Assembly: GCF_035497915.1 (NCBI RefSeq)
Contig: NZ_DATJCS010000012.1
Span: 62,001 to 126,000 of the forward strand
DNA: 64,000 nt
Origin: Serpens sp035497915
GTDB taxonomy: Bacteria; Pseudomonadota; Gammaproteobacteria; Pseudomonadales; Pseudomonadaceae
Direction: 5' to 3'
The translations under genes and the position numbers were made by a program. The notes beneath the pieces were generated by a model, which searched no databases, was not told the origin of the DNA, and worked only from the letters and a program-made list of their open reading frames with translations. This document shows, piece after piece, positions 54,368-63,214 of this stretch; position 1 is the first letter of the stretch, and each line of letters starts with the position of its first letter.

Positions 54368-56134
54368 ATGGCAATCACCACCCTCACCGGCCTGGGTTCG
54401 GGTCTGGATATCAAGAACCTGGTTCCGGCGCTGATCGAAGCCGAAAGGGCGCCCAAGCAGGCGCAGATCAAGAGCCAGATGCTCCGTAACGAGACCCAGC
54501 TGTCGGCCGTTGGCATGCTGAAAAGCGCGTTGGAAGCCTTTGAAACGTCATTGTTGAGCCTGAAATCCAGCTCCAAGTCGTTCGATGGCTACAAGGCCGC
54601 CTCGTCCAAGGAGGCGGTCGCCAATGTCACCCTGCAGCCCGTTGCTGCCAAGGCCTCAAAGGTGGCCAGTGCGCCCCTGGTCGATGGACACGATACGAGC
54701 TTTGCCAGCGGCGGCACGTTGAGCATCAGCATGGGTGGGAAAACCCATGATATTTCGATCGCCGCAGGAGCCACCCTCGCGGAGGTGACCACTGCCGTCA
54801 ACACTCAGCTCGGTTCCCAGGGCATCACTGCCGGGATCGAGTTTGAGGCGGGGGAAGTACGCCTGGCCTTGCTCTCCAAGCAGACCGGGGCGGGCAATGA
54901 TATTTCCGTGAGCGGGACGGGCGACCTGGCTCAGTTGAATGTGGATGGCTCGGTCGAAATGACCGCCTCGAGCGCCGGCTATATCACCCGCGCAGCCAAT
55001 GCCATCAACGTGACCCAAGGCTCGTATGTGCTCAAGGTCGACAGCCTGGCATCGGCATCGAAGGTGGCCTCGGCAGTACAGCCGGATGGTGTCTCGACCC
55101 GGTACGCCTCCGGCGGTGAGCTGACCATCAAGGTGGGTGGCGGCACGCCTTACAAGATCACGGTTGCCGCGAACGCGACGCTGGATCAGATTCGCGATTC
55201 GATCAATAGCCAACTGTCCGCCGTGGGCGTCTCCGCCAGCATTATTTCCGACAGCAGCGGCGCACGTCTGGTGCTGTCGTCGGAGTTGACCGGGGCCGGT
55301 AACGATATTTCGCTGACGAGCACCGGTGCCGATCTGGCGACGCTGGATATCGACGGGACGCAGCAGCAAGCCGGGAGCGGCGCGGGATGGCTGACCCAGG
55401 CGAAGGATGCCAAATACTTTATCGATGGCCTGGAGATGAGCAGCAAGGGCAACACCATTACGGGTTTGCAGGGCCTTAGCATCAAGCTGCTGGAAGAGGG
55501 CACCACCACGCTGTCGGTGTCGACCAATGCCGATGGTATTGCTGCCTCGGTCGAATCCTTCGTGATGGCCTACAACACCCTGCTGACCGTCACCAACGGG
55601 CTGACCAAGGTCACCCAGACCACCGACAAGGATGGCAATCCGACTACTCAGGCCGGCGCGCTGGTGGCGGACTCGACGCTGCGCTCGATGATGTCGCAAT
55701 TGCGAAGTGCGTTCGCGAATCCGGTGCAGGGCGCTGGAGATTTGAAGCTACTGACTCAGTTGGGCGTAAAGACCAGCCGGACGACCGGCATGCTGGAGCT
55801 GGACAGTGACCAACTGAAGAAGGCGGTTGCTGAAAACCCGGCCGCTATCAAGGACTTCTTCACCGGCAAGCAGGGCATGTTCGAGCGTATCGGAAATATC
55901 ACTTCGGTGTACTCCGGAAAAGGCGGTCTGCTGGCCTCGCGGGAGGCCAGCTTGACGAAGAATACGGAACGCCTGGGCCTTGATCAGGCGAATCTGGATC
56001 GGCGCATCGAAAAGCTCACCCTGACCCTGTTTGCCAAGTTCAACGCCATGGACAGCCTGGTCGCGAGGCTCAACGCGACCAGCCAAAGTGTCATGGCCAC
56101 GCTCAACGCGCTGAACAAGAAAAAAGACGACTGA
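54368..56134 (+). CDS. fliD: Flagellar filament cap FliD, with a duplicated domain
   Basis: FliD caps the filament and folds arriving flagellin. The N-terminal ITTLTGLGSGLDIKNLVPAL and C-terminal AKFNAMDSLVARLNATSQSV are standard. The 588-residue length exceeds the usual about 450-480. Residues 96-194 and 230-330 are clearly a duplicated unit, each starting ASKVASA, with a shared ASGG and later TGAGNDIS. The ATG at 54368 is the family start; an upstream frame would run through the sigma-54 promoter. Confidence 0.94.
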   Translation: MAITTLTGLGSGLDIKNLVPALIEAERAPKQAQIKSQMLRNETQLSAVGMLKSALEAFETSLLSLKSSSKSFDGYKAASSKEAVANVTLQPVAAKASKVASAPLVDGHDTSFASGGTLSISMGGKTHDISIAAGATLAEVTTAVNTQLGSQGITAGIEFEAGEVRLALLSKQTGAGNDISVSGTGDLAQLNVDGSVEMTASSAGYITRAANAINVTQGSYVLKVDSLASASKVASAVQPDGVSTRYASGGELTIKVGGGTPYKITVAANATLDQIRDSINSQLSAVGVSASIISDSSGARLVLSSELTGAGNDISLTSTGADLATLDIDGTQQQAGSGAGWLTQAKDAKYFIDGLEMSSKGNTITGLQGLSIKLLEEGTTTLSVSTNADGIAASVESFVMAYNTLLTVTNGLTKVTQTTDKDGNPTTQAGALVADSTLRSMMSQLRSAFANPVQGAGDLKLLTQLGVKTSRTTGMLELDSDQLKKAVAENPAAIKDFFTGKQGMFERIGNITSVYSGKGGLLASREASLTKNTERLGLDQANLDRRIEKLTLTLFAKFNAMDSLVARLNATSQSVMATLNALNKKKDD

Positions 56135-56167
56135 TTGGTGCGTGCCTTTCCCAAGGAAAACGAGTTC

Positions 56168-56464
56168 ATGCAAGAAGCCATCGAGAAGCTGGAATTCACT
56201 CAGACTGCCCTGCGCGAGGCGCTCGAGCGCCAGGACTGGGACGCCATCGGCGAGCTGGATTCGCTGTGCCGTCAGGTTGTTGATGACGTGATGGCGCAGG
56301 GTGGCGCGGGCAATGCCGAGGTGCTTGCGCGCCTGGGCGAGCTGCTGGACCTGTATCGGGAAGTGCTGGAAGCCTGCGAGGCCGAAAAGCAGCAGGTGGG
56401 CGGCGAGCTGCGCCAGCTGCGCCAGGCCAGCAATGGCGTCAAGGCCTATCAGGCAGGCGAGTGA
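56168..56464 (+). CDS. FliT-like flagellar export chaperone
   Basis: The 98-residue protein is small and helical (MQEAIEKLEFTQTALREALE; RQDWDAIGELDSLCRQVVDD), like the FliT-type proteins encoded behind fliD, which hold FliD for export. Sequence similarity to E. coli FliT is weak. I chose the ATG at 56168, nine bases after AAGGA. A hairpin terminator follows, so it ends the fliD transcript. Confidence 0.68.
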   Translation: MQEAIEKLEFTQTALREALERQDWDAIGELDSLCRQVVDDVMAQGGAGNAEVLARLGELLDLYREVLEACEAEKQQVGGELRQLRQASNGVKAYQAGE

Positions 56465-56511
56465 TGCCGGCGAGCTTGCCGTAGCCCCGACGGGCTGTTC
56501 TGTTTTCTTAC

Positions 56512-56549
56512 AACGCCACCTCCGCTCGCGGCTGTGTGGCGTTTTTATT
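56512..56549 (+). terminator. Intrinsic terminator after the fliT-like gene
   Basis: AACGCCAC (56512-56519) pairs with GTGGCGTT (56535-56542), with an inner CCGC/GCGG stem, and is followed by TTTATTT. Confidence 0.82.
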
Positions 56550-56578
56550 TGTGGTTGATGTGCGCCGGAGTCGATGCG

Positions 56579-57877
56579 ATGGGCGAGTTCTTTGAAGTCA
56601 ACGCCGCGGTTATTCGCGCGCGCTGGCCGGCGTTGCTGGACAGCGTGCTGCAGGAAGACCTGACAGCGCTGCAGGCCGACACGGATCTGCTGCAGGGCCT
56701 GGAAGCCACGCTGCGCATCGCCGGCATCCAGCTCACCAGTCGCCATGGCCGGGCGGCCGAAGCCAGGCTGCAGGCGCAAAGCCTGCCGCAGGACAGTCCG
56801 GTTGTGACGGTCTATGGCTGTGGCCTGGGCGATCTGCAGCGCGAGCTACTGCAACGCGACTGCCTGCGCCAGCTGCGCGTGCGCATCCTTAATCTGGGGC
56901 TGTTCGCCCTGGTCCTGCATCTGATGGACCAGAGCGACTGGCTCGCCGACCCGCGAGTGGATCTTGATCAGGCCGGTCGTGAGCCGAAACTGGTTCCGCC
57001 GCTCTTTGCGCTGCCGTCCGAGCTGCTGCTGGCGGACAACTTCAATGCCCGCTCCCGGGATCTGCTGGTGCGCTACATCCAGCAGGACTTCGTGAACCGT
57101 GCCTTTGATCCGCGGGATCCGTTCTGGCGCGAGCGGGTGAATGGCAACCTCGATCTGCTGCGGGAAGATGCTGACGTGGCCGAGCTGTTTGGCTCTCAGC
57201 GGGGCCGCGAGGTGTTCGTGATCGCCACCGGGCCGACGCTGGAGCGCCACCTCGACCGTTTGCGGCGGCTGCGCGCCCAGACGCAGCGGCCGCTGTTCGT
57301 CGTGGTGGATACCGCCCTGAGGCCGTTGCTCGCCCAGGGCATCCGTCCGGATCTGGTGGTGAGCATCGATGCGAATATCCAGGACCGGCATCTGCTCACC
57401 GCGCAGTCCGCCGGGATGGGGCTGGTGTACTTCCCGCTGCTGGCCAACGAGCTGTTGCAGGCCTGGCGGGGCAAACGCTATGCCGCCTATTCGGCCAGCC
57501 GGCTATACGCCGCCGCCCGCCGGCAGGTCGACAAAGCGGTGCTGTATTCCGCCGGCAGTGTGATTCATCCGGCGCTGGATCTGGCGGTGCGCATGGGTGC
57601 CACCCGCGTGACGCTGTTTGGCGCGGATTTCTCCTACCCCGGCGACAAGACCCATGCGGGCTGGGACGATGGGGTGCTTGGCCAGGGATTTTCCTGTGCA
57701 CGGCACTGGGTGATCAACGGGCATGGCGAACGGGTCAGGACCCAGTTGAACTTCCGCTCCTATCTATATGGCATCAGCGAATACATTGCGGCACATCCCG
57801 AAGTGATGTTTCTCAATACCAGCAAGGACGGCGCATTGATCGAAGGCGCAAGCTTTCATCCGGAGTTCGTATCGTGA
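56579..57877 (+). CDS. Maf-type (DUF115) flagellin glycosyltransferase
   Basis: Maf proteins attach nonulosonic acids such as pseudaminic or legionaminic acid to flagellin Ser/Thr before export. This 432-residue protein has a Rossmann-like opening (VVTVYGCGLGDL, residues 75-86) and the DUF115 core with ATGPT (216-220), DLVVSIDAN (258-266) and LFGADFSYPGDKTHA (346-360). It is shorter than most family members, which exceed 600. The ATG at 56579 follows GGAG. It overlaps the next gene by GTGA and sits inside the fliD-fliS interval, so flagellin is the likely target; the donor sugar is unknown. Confidence 0.8.
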   Translation: MGEFFEVNAAVIRARWPALLDSVLQEDLTALQADTDLLQGLEATLRIAGIQLTSRHGRAAEARLQAQSLPQDSPVVTVYGCGLGDLQRELLQRDCLRQLRVRILNLGLFALVLHLMDQSDWLADPRVDLDQAGREPKLVPPLFALPSELLLADNFNARSRDLLVRYIQQDFVNRAFDPRDPFWRERVNGNLDLLREDADVAELFGSQRGREVFVIATGPTLERHLDRLRRLRAQTQRPLFVVVDTALRPLLAQGIRPDLVVSIDANIQDRHLLTAQSAGMGLVYFPLLANELLQAWRGKRYAAYSASRLYAAARRQVDKAVLYSAGSVIHPALDLAVRMGATRVTLFGADFSYPGDKTHAGWDDGVLGQGFSCARHWVINGHGERVRTQLNFRSYLYGISEYIAAHPEVMFLNTSKDGALIEGASFHPEFVS

Positions 57878-58137
57878 CCCAGGTTGCCGAGCTGAAGCGG
57901 GAAGCCCTGCGTATCGCCCATCTGCTGCGTCTGGGGCAGGAGGTGCAGGCGCAACTCGATATGGTCGCCCTGGCTGAGCGGCTGCTGGGTTTCGCCAGCG
58001 GCGAGCGGGGAGGGGAAGTGGCCGCGTGGGTGGACTGGATCGGCCGGGCGACGGCCTGCCAGGAAGCGCAGGACTGGCTGGGGCTGGCGGACTATCTGGA
58101 ATACGAGTTGCAGGAGCTGTTCGACCACGCCGTCTAA
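57874..58137 (+). CDS. Unknown 87-residue protein coupled to the Maf-like gene
   Basis: I do not recognise this protein. It begins with a GTG that overlaps the Maf-like stop by four bases, so it is probably translated together with it. The sequence is predicted largely alpha-helical and Leu-rich, without Cys clusters, a signal peptide or a membrane segment, and ends in an acidic stretch (DWLGLADYLEYELQELFDHA). Size, helical character and position between a glycosyltransferase and FliS suggest a small chaperone or Maf partner, an inference only. Confidence 0.65.
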   Translation: MTQVAELKREALRIAHLLRLGQEVQAQLDMVALAERLLGFASGERGGEVAAWVDWIGRATACQEAQDWLGLADYLEYELQELFDHAV

Positions 58138-58202
58138 AGCTTCCCGTGGCCCGGTCGATATAGAACGCAGGTTTTACGGTTATCTTTCTGGAGTCGATGC
58201 GC

Positions 58203-58595
58203 ATGTATTCCCGTTCCGCCCTTCAGCAGTACCAGCAGGTCAACGCCCATGCGCAGGTGTCCGAGGCCAGTCCGCATCGTCTGATCCAGATGCTGCAGGC
58301 CGGCGCGCTGGACCGCATCGCCCAGGCCCAGGGCGCCATGTCCCGTGGCCAGACCGAGATGAAAGGCATGCTGATCGGCAAGGCCATCGACATCATCGGC
58401 GGGCTGCGCGAGGGGCTGAACCTGGAAGCCGGTGGCGAGCTGGCCGCCAACTACGATCGCCTGTACGACTACATGGCGCGCCGGCTGATCGAGGCCAACC
58501 GCAAGAATGATGCGCGCATCCTCGACGAGGTCGCCGGATTGATGCGTGAGTTGAAGGCCGGCTGGGATGGCATCGGCGCGCAGCTGACCAAGTGA
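58203..58595 (+). CDS. fliS: Flagellin export chaperone FliS
   Basis: FliS binds the C-terminus of flagellin to stop polymerisation in the cytoplasm and guide export. The 130-residue protein has the family motif SPHRLIQMLQAGALDRIAQA and MYSRSALQQYQQV at the start. The ATG at 58203 has GGAG nine bases upstream, whereas the ATG at 58197 is only three bases away and less likely. A terminator follows. Confidence 0.94.
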   Translation: MYSRSALQQYQQVNAHAQVSEASPHRLIQMLQAGALDRIAQAQGAMSRGQTEMKGMLIGKAIDIIGGLREGLNLEAGGELAANYDRLYDYMARRLIEANRKNDARILDEVAGLMRELKAGWDGIGAQLTK

Positions 58596-58601
58596 AATAT
58601 C

Positions 58602-58628
58602 AACCCCGCTTCGGCGGGGTTTTTCTTG
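58602..58628 (+). terminator. Intrinsic terminator after fliS
   Basis: AACCCCGC and GCGGGGTT form an eight-base stem with the stable tetraloop TTCG, followed by TTTTCTT, six bases after the fliS stop. Confidence 0.93.
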
Positions 58629-58843
58629 GCGCCGAGTACTTAACACTCGAAGTGTTAAGGGTGTCACACTTTGTTGAGTCAGCTTTCTGGCATTTTTTGA
58701 TCTGTGACAGGACCGTTAGACAAAAGTCGTTTTGGTCAGTCAGGAAATTGACTTGAGACAGTCTTTTGACTTTAAATGGCCGCCATCCTGCCATCGGCCC
58801 TTTGGGGTCAAATGTAAAAAGAACTCCAGGCCAGAAGTCAGAC

Positions 58844-60313
<1,470 letters not shown>

Positions 60314-60346
60314 AGGTTTTCCCCTCTCCCGCAAGGGGAGAGGGCG

Positions 60347-60457
60347 TCGCGGCTAAAGCCCCTCCCACAAAGCGAAAGCCTGCACCTGTAGGAGCGACTT
60401 CAGTCGCGAGCTTTTGTGCGGCCTGCATGAAAAGCTCGCGGACGAGTCCGCTCCCAC
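60347..60457. repeat. Cluster of three REP sequences after fleQ
   Basis: A degenerate REP (GTCGCGGCTAAAGCCCCTCC, 60347-60366) is followed by an inverted pair, TGTAGGAGCGACTTCAGTCG from 60387 and the inverse GCTCGCGGACGAGTCCGCTC ending at 60457. They fill the gap between the convergent fleQ and uraA. Confidence 0.85.
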
Positions 60458-60466
60458 CAATGCAGC

Positions 60467-61717
60467 TTATGCCTGATCCAGCGCCTTGCCCTTCCAGCCC
60501 TGGCCGCCCGGCAGCAGCAGGTTGAGCAGCAGGGCGGTCAGCGCGGCCAGGGAAATGCCGGATAGCGCGAACGCCGGCGTTCCCAATTTCATGCCACCAA
60601 TGCCGAACACCAGGGTCACCGAGACGATGATCAGGTTGCGCGGCTGGGACAGATCCACCTGGTTGCGAATCAGGGTATTCAGGCCGACCACGGCGATCGA
60701 GCCGAACAGCAGGCAGAGGATGCCGCCCATCACCGGGGCGGGAATGCTCTGCAGCGCCGCGCCGAACTTGCCGACGAAGGCCATCAGGATCGCGAACACG
60801 GCCGCCCAGGTCATGACCTTCGGGTTGTAGTTCTTGGTCAGCATCACCGCGCCGGTGACTTCCGCATAGGTGGTGTTCGGCGGGCCGCCGAAGAAACCGG
60901 CCGCCGAGGTCGCCAGGCCGTCACCCAGCAGGGTGCGATGCAGGCCGGGCTTCTGGATGAAGTTCTTGCCGGTCACCGAGCCGATGGCCACCACGCCGCC
61001 GATGTGTTCGATGGCCGGTGCCAGTGCCACCGGCAGCATGTAGAGGATGGCCCCCCAGTGGAATTCCGGCGCGACGAAGTTCGGCAGGGCCAGCCAGGGC
61101 GCGGCGGCAATGCCGGAGGTGTCGATGATGCCGAAGGCGGCGGACAGGGCGCAGCCGACCACGATGCCGGCCAGGATCGGCACCAGGCGGAACAGTCCGC
61201 GTCCCAGCGTGGCGACGAGAAGCGTGGCAACCAGCGAGCTCATCGAGATGATGATGGCGGTGGTGTACGAAATGGCGTTGTCGCCGCTGCCGCCCATGGC
61301 CATGCCCACTGCGACCGGCGACAGCGCCAGGCCGATGGAGATGATCACCGGGGCGATGACCACCGGCGGCAGCAGGCGGTCGATGAAGCCGGCGCCGCGC
61401 AGTTTCACCGCCAGGCTCATCAGGATGTAGACGACGCCGGCGGCGATGATGCCGCCCAGCACCGCAGGCAGGCCGACTTCGCCCTTGATGGCCATGATCG
61501 GCGCGATGAAGGCGAAGCTCGATGCCAGGAAAACCGGCACTTCCCGGCGGGTCACCAGTTGGAACAGCAGGGTGCCGATGCCGGCGGTGAACAGCGCCAC
61601 GTTGGGGTCCATGCCGGTCAGCAGCGGCATCAGTACCAGGGCGCCGAAGGCCACGAACAGCATCTGCGCGCCGGCGATTCCCTGGCGCAAGATCGGGTCC
61701 TTGTGGGTGTCGCTCAT
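60467..61717 (-). CDS. uraA: Uracil:proton symporter UraA
   Basis: UraA is the uracil permease of the NCS2 family. The 416-residue protein has about 14 membrane segments and the NCS2 signatures HIGGVVAIGSVTGKNF and FGGPPNTTYAEVTGAVMLTK. It follows upp by two bases on the minus strand, so uptake and phosphoribosylation of uracil are cotranscribed. Confidence 0.95.
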   Translation of the reverse strand: MSDTHKDPILRQGIAGAQMLFVAFGALVLMPLLTGMDPNVALFTAGIGTLLFQLVTRREVPVFLASSFAFIAPIMAIKGEVGLPAVLGGIIAAGVVYILMSLAVKLRGAGFIDRLLPPVVIAPVIISIGLALSPVAVGMAMGGSGDNAISYTTAIIISMSSLVATLLVATLGRGLFRLVPILAGIVVGCALSAAFGIIDTSGIAAAPWLALPNFVAPEFHWGAILYMLPVALAPAIEHIGGVVAIGSVTGKNFIQKPGLHRTLLGDGLATSAAGFFGGPPNTTYAEVTGAVMLTKNYNPKVMTWAAVFAILMAFVGKFGAALQSIPAPVMGGILCLLFGSIAVVGLNTLIRNQVDLSQPRNLIIVSVTLVFGIGGMKLGTPAFALSGISLAALTALLLNLLLPGGQGWKGKALDQA

Positions 61718-61719
61718 GC

Positions 61720-62358
61720 TCAGCTGTCCTTCTGCTTGGTGCCGAAGATCTTGTCGCCGGCATCACCGAGGCCGGGAATGATGTAGCCGTGTTCATTCAG
61801 CCCCTGGTCGATGGAGGCGGTGTAGATCTGCACGTCCGGGTGGGACTGCTCCACTGCCGCGATGCCTTCCGGCGCGGCGACCAGCACCATGGCGCGAATT
61901 TCCTTGCAGCCGGCCTTCTTCAGCAGGTCGATGGTGGCGACCATAGAGCCGCCGGTGGCCAGCATGGGATCGATGATCAGCGCCAGGCGCTCGTCGATTT
62001 CCGGCGCCAGTTTTTCCAGATAGGTATGCGCCTGCAGGGTTTCCTCGTTGCGGGCAATGCCCACGGCGCTCACCTTGGCGCTGGGAATCAGCTGCAGCAC
62101 GCCATCCAGCATGCCGATGCCGGCGCGCAGGATCGGCACCACGGTGATCTTCTTGCCGGCAATCTTCTCGACGGTGACCGTGCCGTTCCAACCCTGAATC
62201 TCGTAGTTCTCCAGGGGCAGGTCATTGGTGGCCTCGTAGGTGAGCAGGGCGCCCACTTCCTGGGCAAGCTCACGGAAGTTCTTGGTGCTGATGTCGGCCC
62301 GGCGCATCAGGCCGAGCTTGTGGCGGATCAGCGGATGGCGGATCTCTCGGATGGGCAT
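61720..62358 (-). CDS. upp: Uracil phosphoribosyltransferase
   Basis: Upp makes UMP from uracil and PRPP. The 212-residue protein has the PRPP loop LIIDPMLATGGSMVATIDLL and the uracil-binding YIIPGLGDAGDKIFGTK at the end. GGAG lies six bases before the ATG. It is the first gene of the upp-uraA unit. Confidence 0.97.
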   Translation of the reverse strand: MPIREIRHPLIRHKLGLMRRADISTKNFRELAQEVGALLTYEATNDLPLENYEIQGWNGTVTVEKIAGKKITVVPILRAGIGMLDGVLQLIPSAKVSAVGIARNEETLQAHTYLEKLAPEIDERLALIIDPMLATGGSMVATIDLLKKAGCKEIRAMVLVAAPEGIAAVEQSHPDVQIYTASIDQGLNEHGYIIPGLGDAGDKIFGTKQKDS

Positions 62359-62567
62359 GGAGGTTCTCCGGCAGGGGGGCGGGCAAAAAATCGCGCTAGG
62401 TTAAAGCAAATAGCATGCACATATCAGCAAAAAGGTTAATTGCCAGCGTTGCTTAGGGGCGGGCCGGTTCGCGATGCCGGACAGCCCCGAGACTTGCCTG
62501 ATGGCGGCCTGGGGCATACCTTTCGCGCTTTGTTTTCGCCGTGTCCCAGCAGCAAGAGGATCTTCCC

Positions 62568-63122
62568 ATGCCCGAACTCGCCCACATTCGCCAGGTGATG
62601 GCCGAAGCCGACTGTCTCTACAGCAATGCGCAAATCGAGGCCGCCATCAGCCGCGTGGCCGAGGACATCAATGCCAGTCTGGCCGAGCGCAATCCGGTGG
62701 TGTTCTGTGTGATGAACGGCGGCCTGATCTTTGCCGGCAAGCTGCTGACCCAGTTGGACTTCCCGCTGGAGCTGTCCTATCTGCACGCCACCCGCTATCG
62801 CAACGAAACCACCGGTGGCGAGCTGTTCTGGAAGGCCAAGCCGGAAGTGTCCTTCATGGATCGGGACGTGCTGATCATCGACGACATCCTCGACGAAGGG
62901 CATACCCTGGCGGCGATCATCGACTTCTGCCGGCATGCCGGTGCCCGTCAGGTGCACACCGCCGTGCTGATCGACAAGGTCCATGACCGCAAGGCCCGCC
63001 CGGACTTCCGGGCCGACTTCGTCGGCCTGCCCTGCGAGGATCGCTATATCTTCGGCTACGGCATGGACTACAAGGGTTACTGGCGCAACGCCGCCGGCAT
63101 CTACGCCGTCAAGGGGCTGTAA
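62568..63122 (+). CDS. Hypoxanthine-guanine phosphoribosyltransferase family protein
   Basis: The 184-residue type I phosphoribosyltransferase has the PRPP signature VLIIDDILDEGHTLAAI and the N-terminal VVFCVMNGGLIFAGKL. The family salvages hypoxanthine and/or guanine to IMP/GMP. Exact purine preference is not certain. I chose the ATG at 62568, with AGAGGA eight bases upstream, over a GTG at 62541. It is divergent from upp, the pairing seen in P. aeruginosa. Confidence 0.9.
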   Translation: MPELAHIRQVMAEADCLYSNAQIEAAISRVAEDINASLAERNPVVFCVMNGGLIFAGKLLTQLDFPLELSYLHATRYRNETTGGELFWKAKPEVSFMDRDVLIIDDILDEGHTLAAIIDFCRHAGARQVHTAVLIDKVHDRKARPDFRADFVGLPCEDRYIFGYGMDYKGYWRNAAGIYAVKGL

Positions 63123-63150
63123 ACAGCTCCAGTCCCCAGTCTGCGGAACC

Positions 63151-63200
63151 TGTAGGGCCGGGTTTATCCCGGCCAAAGGCCGGCGTCAGCCGGCCCTAAG
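63151..63200. repeat. Extragenic palindrome (GGCCGGGTTTATCCCGGCC type)
   Basis: TGTAGGGCCGGGTTTATCCC with GGCC and a following GGCCGGCGTCAGCCGGCC form two adjacent palindromes, related to those near 2597 and 43761. They lie between convergent genes. Confidence 0.75.
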
Positions 63201-63214
63201 CTCAGAGCTCAGCC

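Noticed and set aside
54237..54434. Small plus-strand frame between flaG and fliD
   Set aside because: It covers the sigma-54 promoter and fliD leader and runs out of frame into fliD; no protein-like features.
56168..56464. Calling the gene after fliD fliS
   Set aside because: The SPHRLIQMLQAGALDRI signature of FliS is in the gene at 58203; the 98-aa product fits a FliT-like chaperone better.
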